40,467 nt of DNA from CALUTH01 sp964452495 (lineage in GTDB: Bacteria; Cyanobacteriota; Vampirovibrionia; Gastranaerophilales; Gastranaerophilaceae), in the NCBI GenBank assembly GCA_964452495.1, contig CAYVMC010000017.1, positions 1 to 40,467 of the forward strand. Direction: 5' to 3'. A program made the translations under genes and the position numbers. Below, one piece after another: positions 34,056 to 40,467 of the stretch (positions within the stretch are counted from its first letter, which is position 1; each line of letters begins with the position of its first letter). The notes under the pieces were generated by a model that saw only the letters and a program-made list of their open reading frames with translations, made no database searches and was not told the origin of the DNA.

Positions 34056-34094
34056 ATGTAACGAAAACTTAACAAATCTTCCAATGTAACGAAA
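34056..34094. repeat. Direct repeat ATGTAACGAAA upstream of a promoter
   Basis: ATGTAACGAAA occurs at 34056-34066 and again at 34084-34094, 28 bases apart, just before the promoter of the YD-repeat protein. The pair could be binding sites for a regulator. Confidence 0.4.
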
Positions 34095-34106
34095 TGTAAA
34101 GATGGG

Positions 34107-34135
34107 TTTATATTAGGCTGAAATCGAGTTATAAT
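34107..34135 (+). promoter_or_regulatory. Promoter of the YD-repeat gene
   Basis: TTTATA (34107-34112), exactly 17 bases, then a perfect TATAAT (34130-34135). The leader of about 100 bases contains the ATATG repeats and a nine-T run (34172-34180). Confidence 0.6.
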
Positions 34136-34140
34136 CCCCT

Positions 34141-34163
34141 ATATGATATGATATGATATGATG
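34141..34163 (+). repeat. Pentanucleotide repeat (ATATG)4 in the 5' leader
   Basis: Four exact copies of ATATG plus a partial one, about six bases downstream of the -10 box. Short tandem repeats of this kind can change copy number by slippage and so alter expression. Confidence 0.9.
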
Positions 34164-34242
34164 TGGTGGGGTGGGCTAAAGTTTTTTTTTAAGCTGCCGT
34201 AATATAAAGATGTATTACAAAATAAACGAAAGGCGGTAGAAG

Positions 34243-35229
34243 ATGGCAGATTTTAATTACACAGTAAAGAATGGAGATCGTGGTTTAACGTACATATTTT
34301 TGGATAAAGCGAAAGAAGCTGGGTACGAAGGCGATGCAAGTAAAATCAACTGGAATAATGTACTGAGTGTATTTGATGAAGTGCAGGCAGAAGAGAAGGC
34401 AGAGGGCGAGCAGCTATACTCCGGCGGAAATGACAAAACTCGTGCCGGCTGGCGGAACAGTTATATAGTTAAGGCAGGCGATGTAATAAACCTTACGAAA
34501 TCACAGCTGGATAAAATATATACAGCGATGGGTTTTAAGAAAGTCAACGGAGCGGCAGGTGCGGCTCAACAGCCGGCAGCCGGAGCGGCTCAACCGCCGG
34601 CAACAGGAGCGACTCCACAACCGGCAGCAGGTGCGGCTCAACCGCCGGCAGCCGGAGCGACTCCACAGCCAGCAACAGTGACGCTTCCTTCTGCCGTGAC
34701 ACTACCAGAGGTAGTAAGGATACCTTCATCTATACCATCAGCGGAAGTTGCGAAGTATTTGCTGCAAAATAAACATAATGCTGGTAAAGCGATATTACAG
34801 CCAGATGGTACAACAGTAGTTTATAACGAAGATGGCAGGATTGAAAAATATCTTGACGAAAATGGCAAAACAACGCGGGAAATAAGTTATAACTCAGACG
34901 GCATCGTGGATGAATTCAATGATTATAAATACGACACAGCCGGAAATAACACGCGGCGTATAAATTATAACTCAGATGGCAGCGTGAATTTGTTCACTGA
35001 TTGGGAATGCGATGCAGATGGCAAATCTAAGCAGAGGATAAACTATACCCCAGATGGCAGCGTGGATTCGATCTATCGTTGGGAATACGATGCAGCTGGA
35101 AAAAGGACACGGTTTATAAATTATAACTTAGATGGCAGCGTGTGGTACTTCATTGATAAAGAATACGACGCAGACGGCAACCAAATACGGATGACATGGT
35201 ATAATCCCGATGGCACTGTCCAGCAGTAA
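34243..35229 (+). CDS. YD/RHS-like repeat protein with Pro/Ala linker (328 aa)
   Basis: Residues 1-100 form a domain with two LysM-reminiscent starts (NYTVKNGDRGL and SYIVKAGDVINL), although the full LysM motif is not met. Residues about 103-145 are a Pro/Ala/Gly/Gln-rich linker made of PAAGA-like repeats. From about 195 to the end come five 26-residue repeats with the core YDADGK or EYDAAGK and a closing INYNSDGSV, like YD/RHS repeats that form carbohydrate-binding beta strands. There is no signal peptide. The linker DNA is much richer in G+C than the surroundings. AAAGG precedes the ATG. The gene sits alone behind an elaborate leader, so surface display or contact with sugars is likely but unproven. 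Confidence 0.75.
   Translation: MADFNYTVKNGDRGLTYIFLDKAKEAGYEGDASKINWNNVLSVFDEVQAEEKAEGEQLYSGGNDKTRAGWRNSYIVKAGDVINLTKSQLDKIYTAMGFKKVNGAAGAAQQPAAGAAQPPATGATPQPAAGAAQPPAAGATPQPATVTLPSAVTLPEVVRIPSSIPSAEVAKYLLQNKHNAGKAILQPDGTTVVYNEDGRIEKYLDENGKTTREISYNSDGIVDEFNDYKYDTAGNNTRRINYNSDGSVNLFTDWECDADGKSKQRINYTPDGSVDSIYRWEYDAAGKRTRFINYNLDGSVWYFIDKEYDADGNQIRMTWYNPDGTVQQ
34825..35226 (+). repeat. 26-residue (78-bp) YD-type repeats
   Basis: Five successive units share the pattern YN(S/P/L)DG(S/I)V, about eight residues, then (E/K)YD(A/T)(A/D)G followed by (R/K/N)-rich residues and INY. The DNA copies are diverged, so this is an old array. Confidence 0.8.
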
Positions 35230-35235
35230 AATCCA

Positions 35236-35268
35236 ACCGGCACCGGCGGTTTTTCCGCCGGTGCCGGT
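35236..35268 (+). terminator. Strong hairpin terminator
   Basis: A perfect 14-bp G+C-rich stem (ACCGGCACCGGCGG / CCGCCGGTGCCGGT) with a TTTTT loop lies six bases after the stop codon and is followed by GTTTATAT. Confidence 0.9.
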
Positions 35269-35417
35269 GTTTATATCTAGGCGAGAAAAACATTCATATA
35301 CCTGTGTTTTATGGGGGGGATAAATTGGATGAAAAATATATTGTTTAAATATATAATCGGAGGTTGTCCCTCGTATATTCATAATCGTTTGTATCCGGTA
35401 GTTCTCAATACCGCTTT

Positions 35418-36581
35418 TTATCCACGGAGTTTTGTAATAAATCGGTTTAGTCGCTCCATTGCGATTTTGAGGTTATCAATTGAGTACGCATAAGATATCC
35501 TTAAAAAACCTTCTCCGCAAGCACCAAAAGCTGTCCCGGGGACTACTGCAACTTTTTCTTCCATGAGAAATTTTGTTGCAAACTCTTCGCTTGTCATCCC
35601 AAATTCTTTTATCGACGGAAAAACATAGAATGCACCGTATGGTTCAAAGCATTCAAGTTTCATTTCTTTAAAAGCGTTCATTAAAAACCTTCTGCGCTGA
35701 TTATATGCTTGACGCATTTGTTCTACATTATTATCACCGTTTTTAAGTGCTTCTACCGCTGCGTACTGGCTTGTTGTCGGGGCGCACATGATTGCGTACT
35801 GGTGGATTTTAGTCATTTGAGATATTATTTCTTTTGGCGCACATGCATATCCCAGACGCCAGCCGGTCATTGCGTAAGCTTTAGAAAAGCCGTTTATAAG
35901 AATTGTGCGTTCTTTCATCCCGTCAAGCGATGCAATTGATACGTGTCTGTCTTTGTAGGTCAATGCTGCATAAATCTCATCAGACATTACATATAAGTCC
36001 TTTTTCTTGATAATTTCTGCAAGCGCCTCTAAGTCCTTCCGTTCCATAATTGCACCTGTAGGATTATTGGGGTATGGAAGAATAAGAATTTTTGTTTTAT
36101 CTGTAATTGCGTTTAGAAGTTCATCCGGCTTTAAGCGAAACTCGTTTTCTTCTTTCAAATTAATAATTACCGGTTTTGCATTTGCAAGGATTGTGCAGGG
36201 TTCGTAAGATACATACGAGGGTTGGGGAATAATGACTTCATCACCCTCATTTACAAGTGAACGTAATCCTATATCAATAGCTTCTGAACCGCCGACCGTA
36301 ACCAGTATTTCTGAATCCGGCGAGTAGTTTATCTCCTGAGTTCTTGATATATAGTTGGAAATCTCCTGCCTTAAGTCTTTTAAACCGGCATTTGATGTAT
36401 AAAATGTTCTTCCGCGTTCAAGAGCGTAAATCCCTTCCTCTCTGATATGCCAGGGGGTGTCAAAGTCCGGTTCTCCGACTCCGAGTGATATGGCATCTTT
36501 CATTTCACTGACTATATCAAAAAATTTTCTTATACCGGATGGTTTTAAACCAAGAACTTTGTCGGAGAGAGGTTTTGTCAT
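35418..36581 (-). CDS. Class I/II pyridoxal-phosphate aminotransferase (387 aa)
   Basis: Fold type I aminotransferase with all cofactor residues: GGSEAIDIG loop (98-106), PNNPTG with N173, D201 and Y204 (SDEIYAAL), and the Schiff-base lysine K234 in NGFSKAYAMTGWRLGY. The C-terminal FLRISYAYS carries the Arg that pairs with the substrate carboxylate. The pattern fits the aspartate/aromatic aminotransferase Ib group. The exact amino acid is unknown. Its start overlaps the stop of an Lrp/AsnC regulator (ATGA), an arrangement that often means the regulator controls it. The 60-codon plus-strand frame over its end is a shadow. Confidence 0.93.
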   Translation of the reverse strand: MTKPLSDKVLGLKPSGIRKFFDIVSEMKDAISLGVGEPDFDTPWHIREEGIYALERGRTFYTSNAGLKDLRQEISNYISRTQEINYSPDSEILVTVGGSEAIDIGLRSLVNEGDEVIIPQPSYVSYEPCTILANAKPVIINLKEENEFRLKPDELLNAITDKTKILILPYPNNPTGAIMERKDLEALAEIIKKKDLYVMSDEIYAALTYKDRHVSIASLDGMKERTILINGFSKAYAMTGWRLGYACAPKEIISQMTKIHQYAIMCAPTTSQYAAVEALKNGDNNVEQMRQAYNQRRRFLMNAFKEMKLECFEPYGAFYVFPSIKEFGMTSEEFATKFLMEEKVAVVPGTAFGACGEGFLRISYAYSIDNLKIAMERLNRFITKLRG

Positions 36582-37060
36582 GGGGTAATAACCTCACGTT
36601 CATCCGTACGGTTTTTATTGATTATTGTACCGTGGTCTTTATACTTTTTAAGTATGAAGTGCGTTGCTGTACTCAATACACTGTCTAAGGTTGATAGTTT
36701 ATCGGATACAAAGTTTGCAATTTCTTTTAGTGTTTTTTCTTCCAGTGTTACCAGTAAGTCATAACCGCCTGATATGAGGTATACGGCTCTAACCTCAGGA
36801 TAGTTGTATATTCGTTCGGCGATTTTGTCAAAGCCCTGTCCCCGCTGCGGTGTTACTTTTACTTCTATAAGCGCATTTACCTTTTCTATGGAAGTCTTTT
36901 CCCAGTTAATCAGTGTATGGTATCCGCAGATTACGCCGTCTTTTTCAAGCGCAGTTATTTCATTAAGTACTTGTTCTTCCGACACTCCTAAAAGAACGGC
37001 AAGTTCTTTAAAGTCTATTCTGCTATTTTTTTCCAAAATTGCAAGTAGTTCTTCTCTCAT
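36578..37060 (-). CDS. Lrp/AsnC-family transcriptional regulator (160 aa)
   Basis: An N-terminal helix-turn-helix (LLAILEKNSRIDFKELAVLL, VSEEQVLNEITALEKDGVI) is followed by the alpha-beta AsnC ligand domain (NALIEVKVTPQRG, VRAVYLISGGYDLLVTLE, LSTLDSVLSTATHFIL). These regulators sense amino acids and form octamers on DNA. It overlaps the aminotransferase gene by 4 bases, with the regulator first, so it very likely controls that enzyme and itself. AGGAG precedes the ATG. The HTH is shorter than in E. coli Lrp but the full domain set is present. Confidence 0.93.
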   Translation of the reverse strand: MREELLAILEKNSRIDFKELAVLLGVSEEQVLNEITALEKDGVICGYHTLINWEKTSIEKVNALIEVKVTPQRGQGFDKIAERIYNYPEVRAVYLISGGYDLLVTLEEKTLKEIANFVSDKLSTLDSVLSTATHFILKKYKDHGTIINKNRTDEREVITP

Positions 37061-37081
37061 AATTTCTCCTGTCAGATTTAG

Positions 37082-37090
37082 ATTATATCA
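37082..37090 (-). promoter_or_regulatory. Extended -10 promoter of the Lrp-aminotransferase operon
   Basis: On the minus strand TGATATAAT (37090-37082) is an extended -10 box. It is followed by AGGAG and the regulator ATG at 37060. Confidence 0.6.
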
Positions 37091-37168
37091 GAAAAATTAT
37101 TGTTTGTCTTAATAAAAATAATAAACTTCTTGGCATTGGAGCCGCTGTCAGTGGTAACAAAAATAAGA

Positions 37169-37200
37169 CCGGATAGTCAATTCCCCCTGCAAGTATCCGG
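37169..37200. other. Imperfectly explained inverted repeat in an intergenic stretch
   Basis: CCGGATA (37169-37175) and TATCCGG (37194-37200) are perfect 7-base inverted arms separated by 18 bases, between the Lrp gene and the 89-residue frame. It could be an operator; no T-run follows, so it is not a terminator. Confidence 0.35.
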
Positions 37201-37265
37201 AAATAATAATTCAAAATCCGTAACAAAGGGGCTAAAGGCATCAAAAGCAAATTTCATCAAAAATA

Positions 37266-37535
37266 ATGAAAACTGACAAATGCGGCGGTAAAAAAATAGT
37301 TTTCCGGTACGGATTTGCACCGGGAGTTAGAAACTTTAGAAAACTTGATAAAATGAAGAATATATCTACTGAAACATTAAAGAAAACAAAAACACTGGAG
37401 GCAGCACTTTATCGTGTATCTTTGTTAAGTAATATGGCAATTCTCGGATTTATACTTTCGCATTTCTTAAATAAGATGCTAAGATATACTCTTGAAAAGG
37501 ATAAGGCAGTAAGTACTAGAAATACTTGTTCTTAG
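37266..37535 (+). CDS. Small single-pass membrane protein (89 aa), uncertain gene
   Basis: The frame has a basic N-terminus (KCGGKKIVFRYGF), a helix LEAALYRVSLLSNMAILGFILSHFLNK in pieces of which the middle is hydrophobic enough for one membrane segment, and a charged C-terminus. There is no clear ribosome binding site before ATG 37266, and an inner ATG at 37353 has none either. It may be a real small gene read from the same region as the SGNH hydrolase, or a chance frame. Confidence 0.4.
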   Translation: MKTDKCGGKKIVFRYGFAPGVRNFRKLDKMKNISTETLKKTKTLEAALYRVSLLSNMAILGFILSHFLNKMLRYTLEKDKAVSTRNTCS

Positions 37536-37544
37536 TTTTCATGA

Positions 37545-37550
37545 TATGCT
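37545..37550 (+). promoter_or_regulatory. -10 box of the SGNH gene, next to its start codon
   Basis: TGATATGCT is an extended -10 box with TATGCT at 37545-37550. It ends six bases before the ATG at 37557, so the message would be leaderless. Confidence 0.4.
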
Positions 37551-37556
37551 TAGTTT

Positions 37557-38180
37557 ATGAAAAAAATTCTGTGTTTTGGTGATAGTAATACTTATGGTTT
37601 TAATCCGCAAACAGGCGGACGATTTGATAAGAACGAGCGTTGGACAGGAGTTTTGCAGACACTTGCAGGCAGTGATTATGCAATAACTGAAGCCGGTTGC
37701 AATAATCGTACATGTTTTAGGGACAACTTTGACGGGAAAAAATTTACTGGGTATCAGATTTTACCTGAGTATCTATCAACAAAGTATGATTTGGTTGTTT
37801 TGTGGATAGGCTCAAATGACTTACAAAGGCAGTATAATGTGTGTGTTGAAGAAATTCAATACGGGATAGAAAATTTGATAGAAATTGTGCGTTCTATTCA
37901 GCCGGATACGGAAATTCTGATTATTCCGCCTATGGTAATAGGTAAAGAGGTTTTAACAAGTAAGATTTTTTCGTTTTTATTTGATGAGAACTCAATCGAA
38001 AAATCACTTTTAGTTTGCGAAATTTATCGTAAAACAGCATTAAAGTATAATTGTAATTTTTTAAACTTTGATGGTGTTATTACCCCTTCATTGTGCGATG
38101 GACTTCATTTTGAGGCTTGCGAACATCAAAAAATAGCAAAGATTGTTTATAAAGAAATTGAAAATATTTTTAATTATTAG
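37557..38180 (+). CDS. SGNH/GDSL-family hydrolase (207 aa)
   Basis: Four blocks of the family are present: CFGDSNT (nucleophile S10), EAGCNNRT with the oxyanion Asn, IGSNDLQ (Asn of block III) and DGLHFEA (catalytic Asp and His). The protein is soluble with no signal peptide and resembles cytoplasmic acyl-esterases such as arylesterase-like members. It hydrolyses an ester or acyl bond; the substrate is unknown. No ribosome binding site precedes the ATG, and a -10 box ends six bases upstream, so the start may be leaderless. Transcribed alone, between an uncertain small gene and a long spacer. Confidence 0.9.
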   Translation: MKKILCFGDSNTYGFNPQTGGRFDKNERWTGVLQTLAGSDYAITEAGCNNRTCFRDNFDGKKFTGYQILPEYLSTKYDLVVLWIGSNDLQRQYNVCVEEIQYGIENLIEIVRSIQPDTEILIIPPMVIGKEVLTSKIFSFLFDENSIEKSLLVCEIYRKTALKYNCNFLNFDGVITPSLCDGLHFEACEHQKIAKIVYKEIENIFNY

Positions 38181-38326
38181 ATATGTATTTATACAAATAA
38201 TTTTGATATATGTCTTATTGTTACATAATTTAGTTATGTGAGGAATTGCCGATAAGTGTAATGCAGTTTATAACTTATGTATAAGCTAATAGAATGTAAA
38301 ACGATGCTTAATATTTCTTAATATAA

Positions 38327-38354
38327 GTGACAAATTTATAAAATTTAAGATAAT
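38327..38354 (+). promoter_or_regulatory. Promoter of the GH15-like gene
   Basis: GTGACA (38327-38332), 16-base spacer, GATAAT (38349-38354), followed by GGGAG and the ATG at 38377. Confidence 0.5.
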
Positions 38355-38376
38355 AATTCTAAAGGGAGTTTATTAT

Positions 38377-40059
38377 ATGAGCATTTCTATTTCACCTGTC
38401 AGGAGATTAGGGTGTTGTTCTTCTGCACTTATAAAACAGTGTCCGAAATTATTAAAAAACAGTCAGCAGATTGCTGGTACTGCACCAACAGCACAAAAAA
38501 TAATGCAGCCGCAGTATTTTATTCCGACGCTTATCGGTATCGGATTGGCTATAAACAAACCTATAACTCAAAAATTTGAAGATTATACAATACCTGTTCA
38601 TAACAGAAATATTGCATTAAGACTCAAGAATAAATATACACCGGAAGAATTTGATGACTTATACAAATTTGCAGAAAGTAAAGGGGTATTTGATTATACG
38701 GTGGATGAGTCAACCGGACTTGTTAAAACATCCTTTGTTGATACAAAAGAAAATCCTTTTATGGCAGATTTGATATGGATTACTGATACTTGCCATAATA
38801 TGGATTTAGTAAAAAATAAAGAACCTGAGAAGTGTACAGATGTGTTTAATAGAGTTACTGAATTTTATGAAAACCAGCAGGGTGTTTTTGATAACGTAAT
38901 AGCAAATCCGATAGTATACTGGCATAATGGTATAATATGGGCAGGAGAACAGCATACACTCGGGCATTGTTTTATTACAAGTACTAAAGAAGCGCATCCC
39001 TGGTATCCTAAAACCAGACTTGAGTCTGTCGGAAACTATCTTCAAACTGCTGTTGACTTAATAAAGACTGGATTTAACGGTGGTAAGTATGGTTATAAAT
39101 CGGCTGAGAGTGTTCCTGATAATGTTTGTACGGCGATTTCTAACTGCACGGCTTATTTAAAAGCTATTCATTATCCAACGGCACGCTCTTGCGGAGCTTG
39201 GGAGGAACAAACCTTTCTCAATTCTCTTACAAGTGATACTTCTATTTGTAATGAAGGGATTAGAAACATTATGAAAATGATGTATGAAGATACAACAAAT
39301 CCTGAGATGTTAAAACTTAGAGAACGAATTATCAATACAAAACACGGAGGAGTATTCAATGATCGTAACGGATTAGAAAGTGTTCTGGCTGATGGTGAAA
39401 AGCGTATAGTCGATACACCTGATTTTGAAACAACCTGTTATAACAATGTTCCGCCGCTCAAACCCGGTGAAGAAAAATGCATTGAAAGAAAATATGATGC
39501 TGCAATGAGTTTTATGCCGCAGACGGAAACTCTTGTAAAAGGTGATGTAATAAAGGATGCCGAAAAGAAACTTACTTTGCTTGATGAATTAAGTTGGGCA
39601 ATAGTAAGAGAAAACGGCGCAATAAGATATCCTGGAGATGAATACTTAAAACTTGATTATCATAATGAAAAGGATAAGTTTTCGCAGGATTTTGAGGCAG
39701 AATGGTTTTTAGTAACTGAAATTTCAAAAGGGTATGGCGCTGTAGCAAAACAACTTTTGGATGCTGTTGAATCTGGAGGAAAAACGATGGATGAAGTTTC
39801 GGCATTACTTAGTGATGCAATGAAAAAGGAAACGGAATATATTAATCGCGGGTATGCAAGGATTACATCTGCTGGTACGATAAAATCCAACGGTTTCCAA
39901 TGCCCTGGTTATAAGGTGCCTGAAGCTTATGAAGCTATTACTGATACAGATGGTAAAATACGCTATGTTCCAGGCGCGCATCCTCTTACCTGGGCTGAGT
40001 CGTCACTGTATAGTGCATCAAAATTATTTGCAGAAAACCTTTCAAGATATGTTAAGTAA
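38377..40059 (+). CDS. Possible GH15/phosphorylase-kinase-like (alpha/alpha)6 barrel protein (560 aa)
   Basis: The protein has no signal peptide by the usual pattern, only a moderately hydrophobic patch at residues 48-60. Features that recall bacterial glycoside-hydrolase-15 or phosphorylase kinase alpha/beta-like proteins are: ARSCGAWEEQ (269-278, the W-E-E block), NGAIRYPGDEYL, AEWFLVTEISKGYG, and a C-terminal VPGAHPLTWAESSLYSASKLFAENL stretch (pieces around 530-556, like the PLxWAxA ending). The first 70 residues (MSISISPVRRLGCCS) are lineage-specific. Cyanobacterial genomes carry GH15-like genes, from memory. I cannot prove hydrolase activity or substrate; an alpha-glucan-related role is a guess. 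GGGAG precedes the ATG and a terminator follows. Confidence 0.6.
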   Translation: MSISISPVRRLGCCSSALIKQCPKLLKNSQQIAGTAPTAQKIMQPQYFIPTLIGIGLAINKPITQKFEDYTIPVHNRNIALRLKNKYTPEEFDDLYKFAESKGVFDYTVDESTGLVKTSFVDTKENPFMADLIWITDTCHNMDLVKNKEPEKCTDVFNRVTEFYENQQGVFDNVIANPIVYWHNGIIWAGEQHTLGHCFITSTKEAHPWYPKTRLESVGNYLQTAVDLIKTGFNGGKYGYKSAESVPDNVCTAISNCTAYLKAIHYPTARSCGAWEEQTFLNSLTSDTSICNEGIRNIMKMMYEDTTNPEMLKLRERIINTKHGGVFNDRNGLESVLADGEKRIVDTPDFETTCYNNVPPLKPGEEKCIERKYDAAMSFMPQTETLVKGDVIKDAEKKLTLLDELSWAIVRENGAIRYPGDEYLKLDYHNEKDKFSQDFEAEWFLVTEISKGYGAVAKQLLDAVESGGKTMDEVSALLSDAMKKETEYINRGYARITSAGTIKSNGFQCPGYKVPEAYEAITDTDGKIRYVPGAHPLTWAESSLYSASKLFAENLSRYVK

Positions 40060-40100
40060 TATAGATATTTTATAAGTAATAATTTTTCTTAATTAGAGAA

Positions 40101-40130
40101 GTACCGAAAGTATTAACTTTCGGTACCTTT
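40101..40130 (+). terminator. Hairpin terminator after the GH15-like gene
   Basis: A perfect 11-bp stem GTACCGAAAGT / ACTTTCGGTAC with a 4-base loop is followed by CTTT. The T tract is short, so strength is uncertain. Confidence 0.7.
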
Positions 40131-40413
40131 ATGCACCAAAATATACATTATGATGCATATAACGGCACAATTGAGTAAAAACTTTAATAAATCCGGAGTA
40201 ATTTTTACAAAAATTTACAAATCAAAAAGCGGGTGCAGTTTCCGGTGCTAGTATCAGAAAATGCCCGCCAGCCAATCGTTTGAGTGGATTTAGCATCCAG
40301 CTTATACAGCGGTTGAACAGGTCGTTTGGCAGGACAACCATGAACAGGCGTAATTTCAAATGGCAGCGTTCATTTCTGCTCTTTTTCACCATTTTGTATA
40401 ATTTGGTGCATAA
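40129..40413 (+). mobile_element. Candidate IS remnant or MITE bounded by 24-bp inverted repeats
   Basis: TTATGCACCAAAATATACAT and 4 more bases (40129-40152) match the reverse complement of 40390-40413 at 21 of 24 positions. An 11-base repeat (TATGATGCATA, 40149-40159) also recurs inverted at 40415-40425, outside the right end. The inner region is richer in G+C than the neighbours. On the plus strand an open frame without start reads KCPPANRLSGFSIQLIQRLN, then FLLFFTILYNLVHKY, to a stop at 40430, loosely like the tail of a DDE transposase. No target-site duplication was identified, so the element class is unproven. Confidence 0.4.
40397..40402 (+). promoter_or_regulatory. -10 box inside the right inverted repeat
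   Basis: A perfect TATAAT lies within the right inverted repeat and 45 bases before the next ATG. The mirror copy of the left end is not TATAAT. A palindrome TGCATA-AG-TATGCA (40407-40420) sits at the expected transcript start and might be an operator. Confidence 0.45.
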
Positions 40414-40446
40414 GTATGCATCATACAAATGAAAGAGAGGTACTTT

Positions 40447-40467
40447 ATGAGAAGAAAAAACGGATTT
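40447..40467 (+). CDS. Start of a pilin-like gene (partial, cut by the window end)
   Basis: Seven codons (MRRKNGF) after a strong AGAGAGG ribosome binding site. A basic leader ending in Gly-Phe is the prepilin-peptidase cleavage site of type IV pilins and type II secretion pseudopilins, where TLxEhhh would follow. The rest lies outside the window, so the call depends on only seven residues. Confidence 0.45.

Noticed and set aside
35311..35493. 60-codon plus-strand frame
   Set aside because: Overlaps the aminotransferase 3' end antisense, no convincing ribosome binding site spacing, no protein features.
40222..40428. 68-codon minus-strand frame in the last element
   Set aside because: Competes with a plus-strand transposase-tail-like reading and lacks a ribosome binding site; kept only as part of the candidate mobile element.

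Overview
The window looks like chromosomal DNA from a low-GC, Gram-negative bacterium. The best guess is the non-photosynthetic Cyanobacteria-related gut lineage (Gastranaerophilales/Vampirovibrionia, 'Melainabacteria'). Support is a mixture of observation and memory: an LptF/LptG-type lipopolysaccharide permease and many signal peptides point to an outer membrane; one large protein starts with a domain that resembles the cyanobacterial DUF1822 family; several lineage-style proteins of unknown function are present; and the last gene opens with a pilin-like leader. No phage module, CRISPR array, complete insertion sequence or antibiotic-resistance gene was seen.

Layout. 1-2.8 kb: a cut initiator tRNA, a GNAT-like gene, a secreted PDZ protein and a three-tRNA cluster (Thr-TGT, Thr-GGT, Tyr) on the minus strand. 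3.4-7.8 kb: a secreted protein with its own terminator, then an overlapping run of metallophosphoesterase, metallo-beta-lactamase-fold hydrolase and TPR protein, then a PilZ protein and a small unknown. 7.85-14.8 kb: three consecutive genes that look like one signalling operon: a very acidic single-pass membrane protein with a DUF1822-like head, 117-bp tandem repeats and a TonB-C-like tail; a sigma-region-4-like protein; and a zinc-ribbon/P-loop/TPR protein. 14.8-18.2 kb: serS, an lptF/lptG-family gene and thiL. 18.5-21.5 kb: a small Cys protein, a GT-C-like membrane protein and a patatin lipase. 21.4-24.1 kb (minus): rph, a zinc ribbon, a membrane protein and a Cas4/AddB-like nuclease. 24.1-29.2 kb: an orphan transketolase C-terminal subunit, ftsE, ftsX, an HDOD protein, a receiver/pseudo-GGDEF protein and an isochorismatase-like hydrolase. 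29.3-35.2 kb: accessory genes, including a DUF697-like pair, a secreted glycine-zipper protein, a glycosyltransferase, a 45-residue gene that resembles the head of the gene after it, and a YD-repeat protein behind a pentanucleotide-repeat leader. 35.4-40.1 kb: an aminotransferase with its Lrp/AsnC regulator, an SGNH hydrolase and a GH15-like protein. The last 350 bases hold an inverted-repeat element whose right end carries a promoter -10 box in front of a pilin-like gene cut by the window end.

The most notable system is the 7.85-14.8 kb operon. It combines a sensor-like membrane protein, a DNA-binding sigma-like protein and a STAND-like ATPase. Two assembly gaps inside the repeats split the first gene into two reading frames; the repeat phase shows that this frameshift is an artefact of placeholder Ns. 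Cyclic-nucleotide style signalling parts (PilZ, HDOD, degenerate receiver-GGDEF, metallophosphoesterase) recur across the window, but no active diguanylate cyclase is present here.
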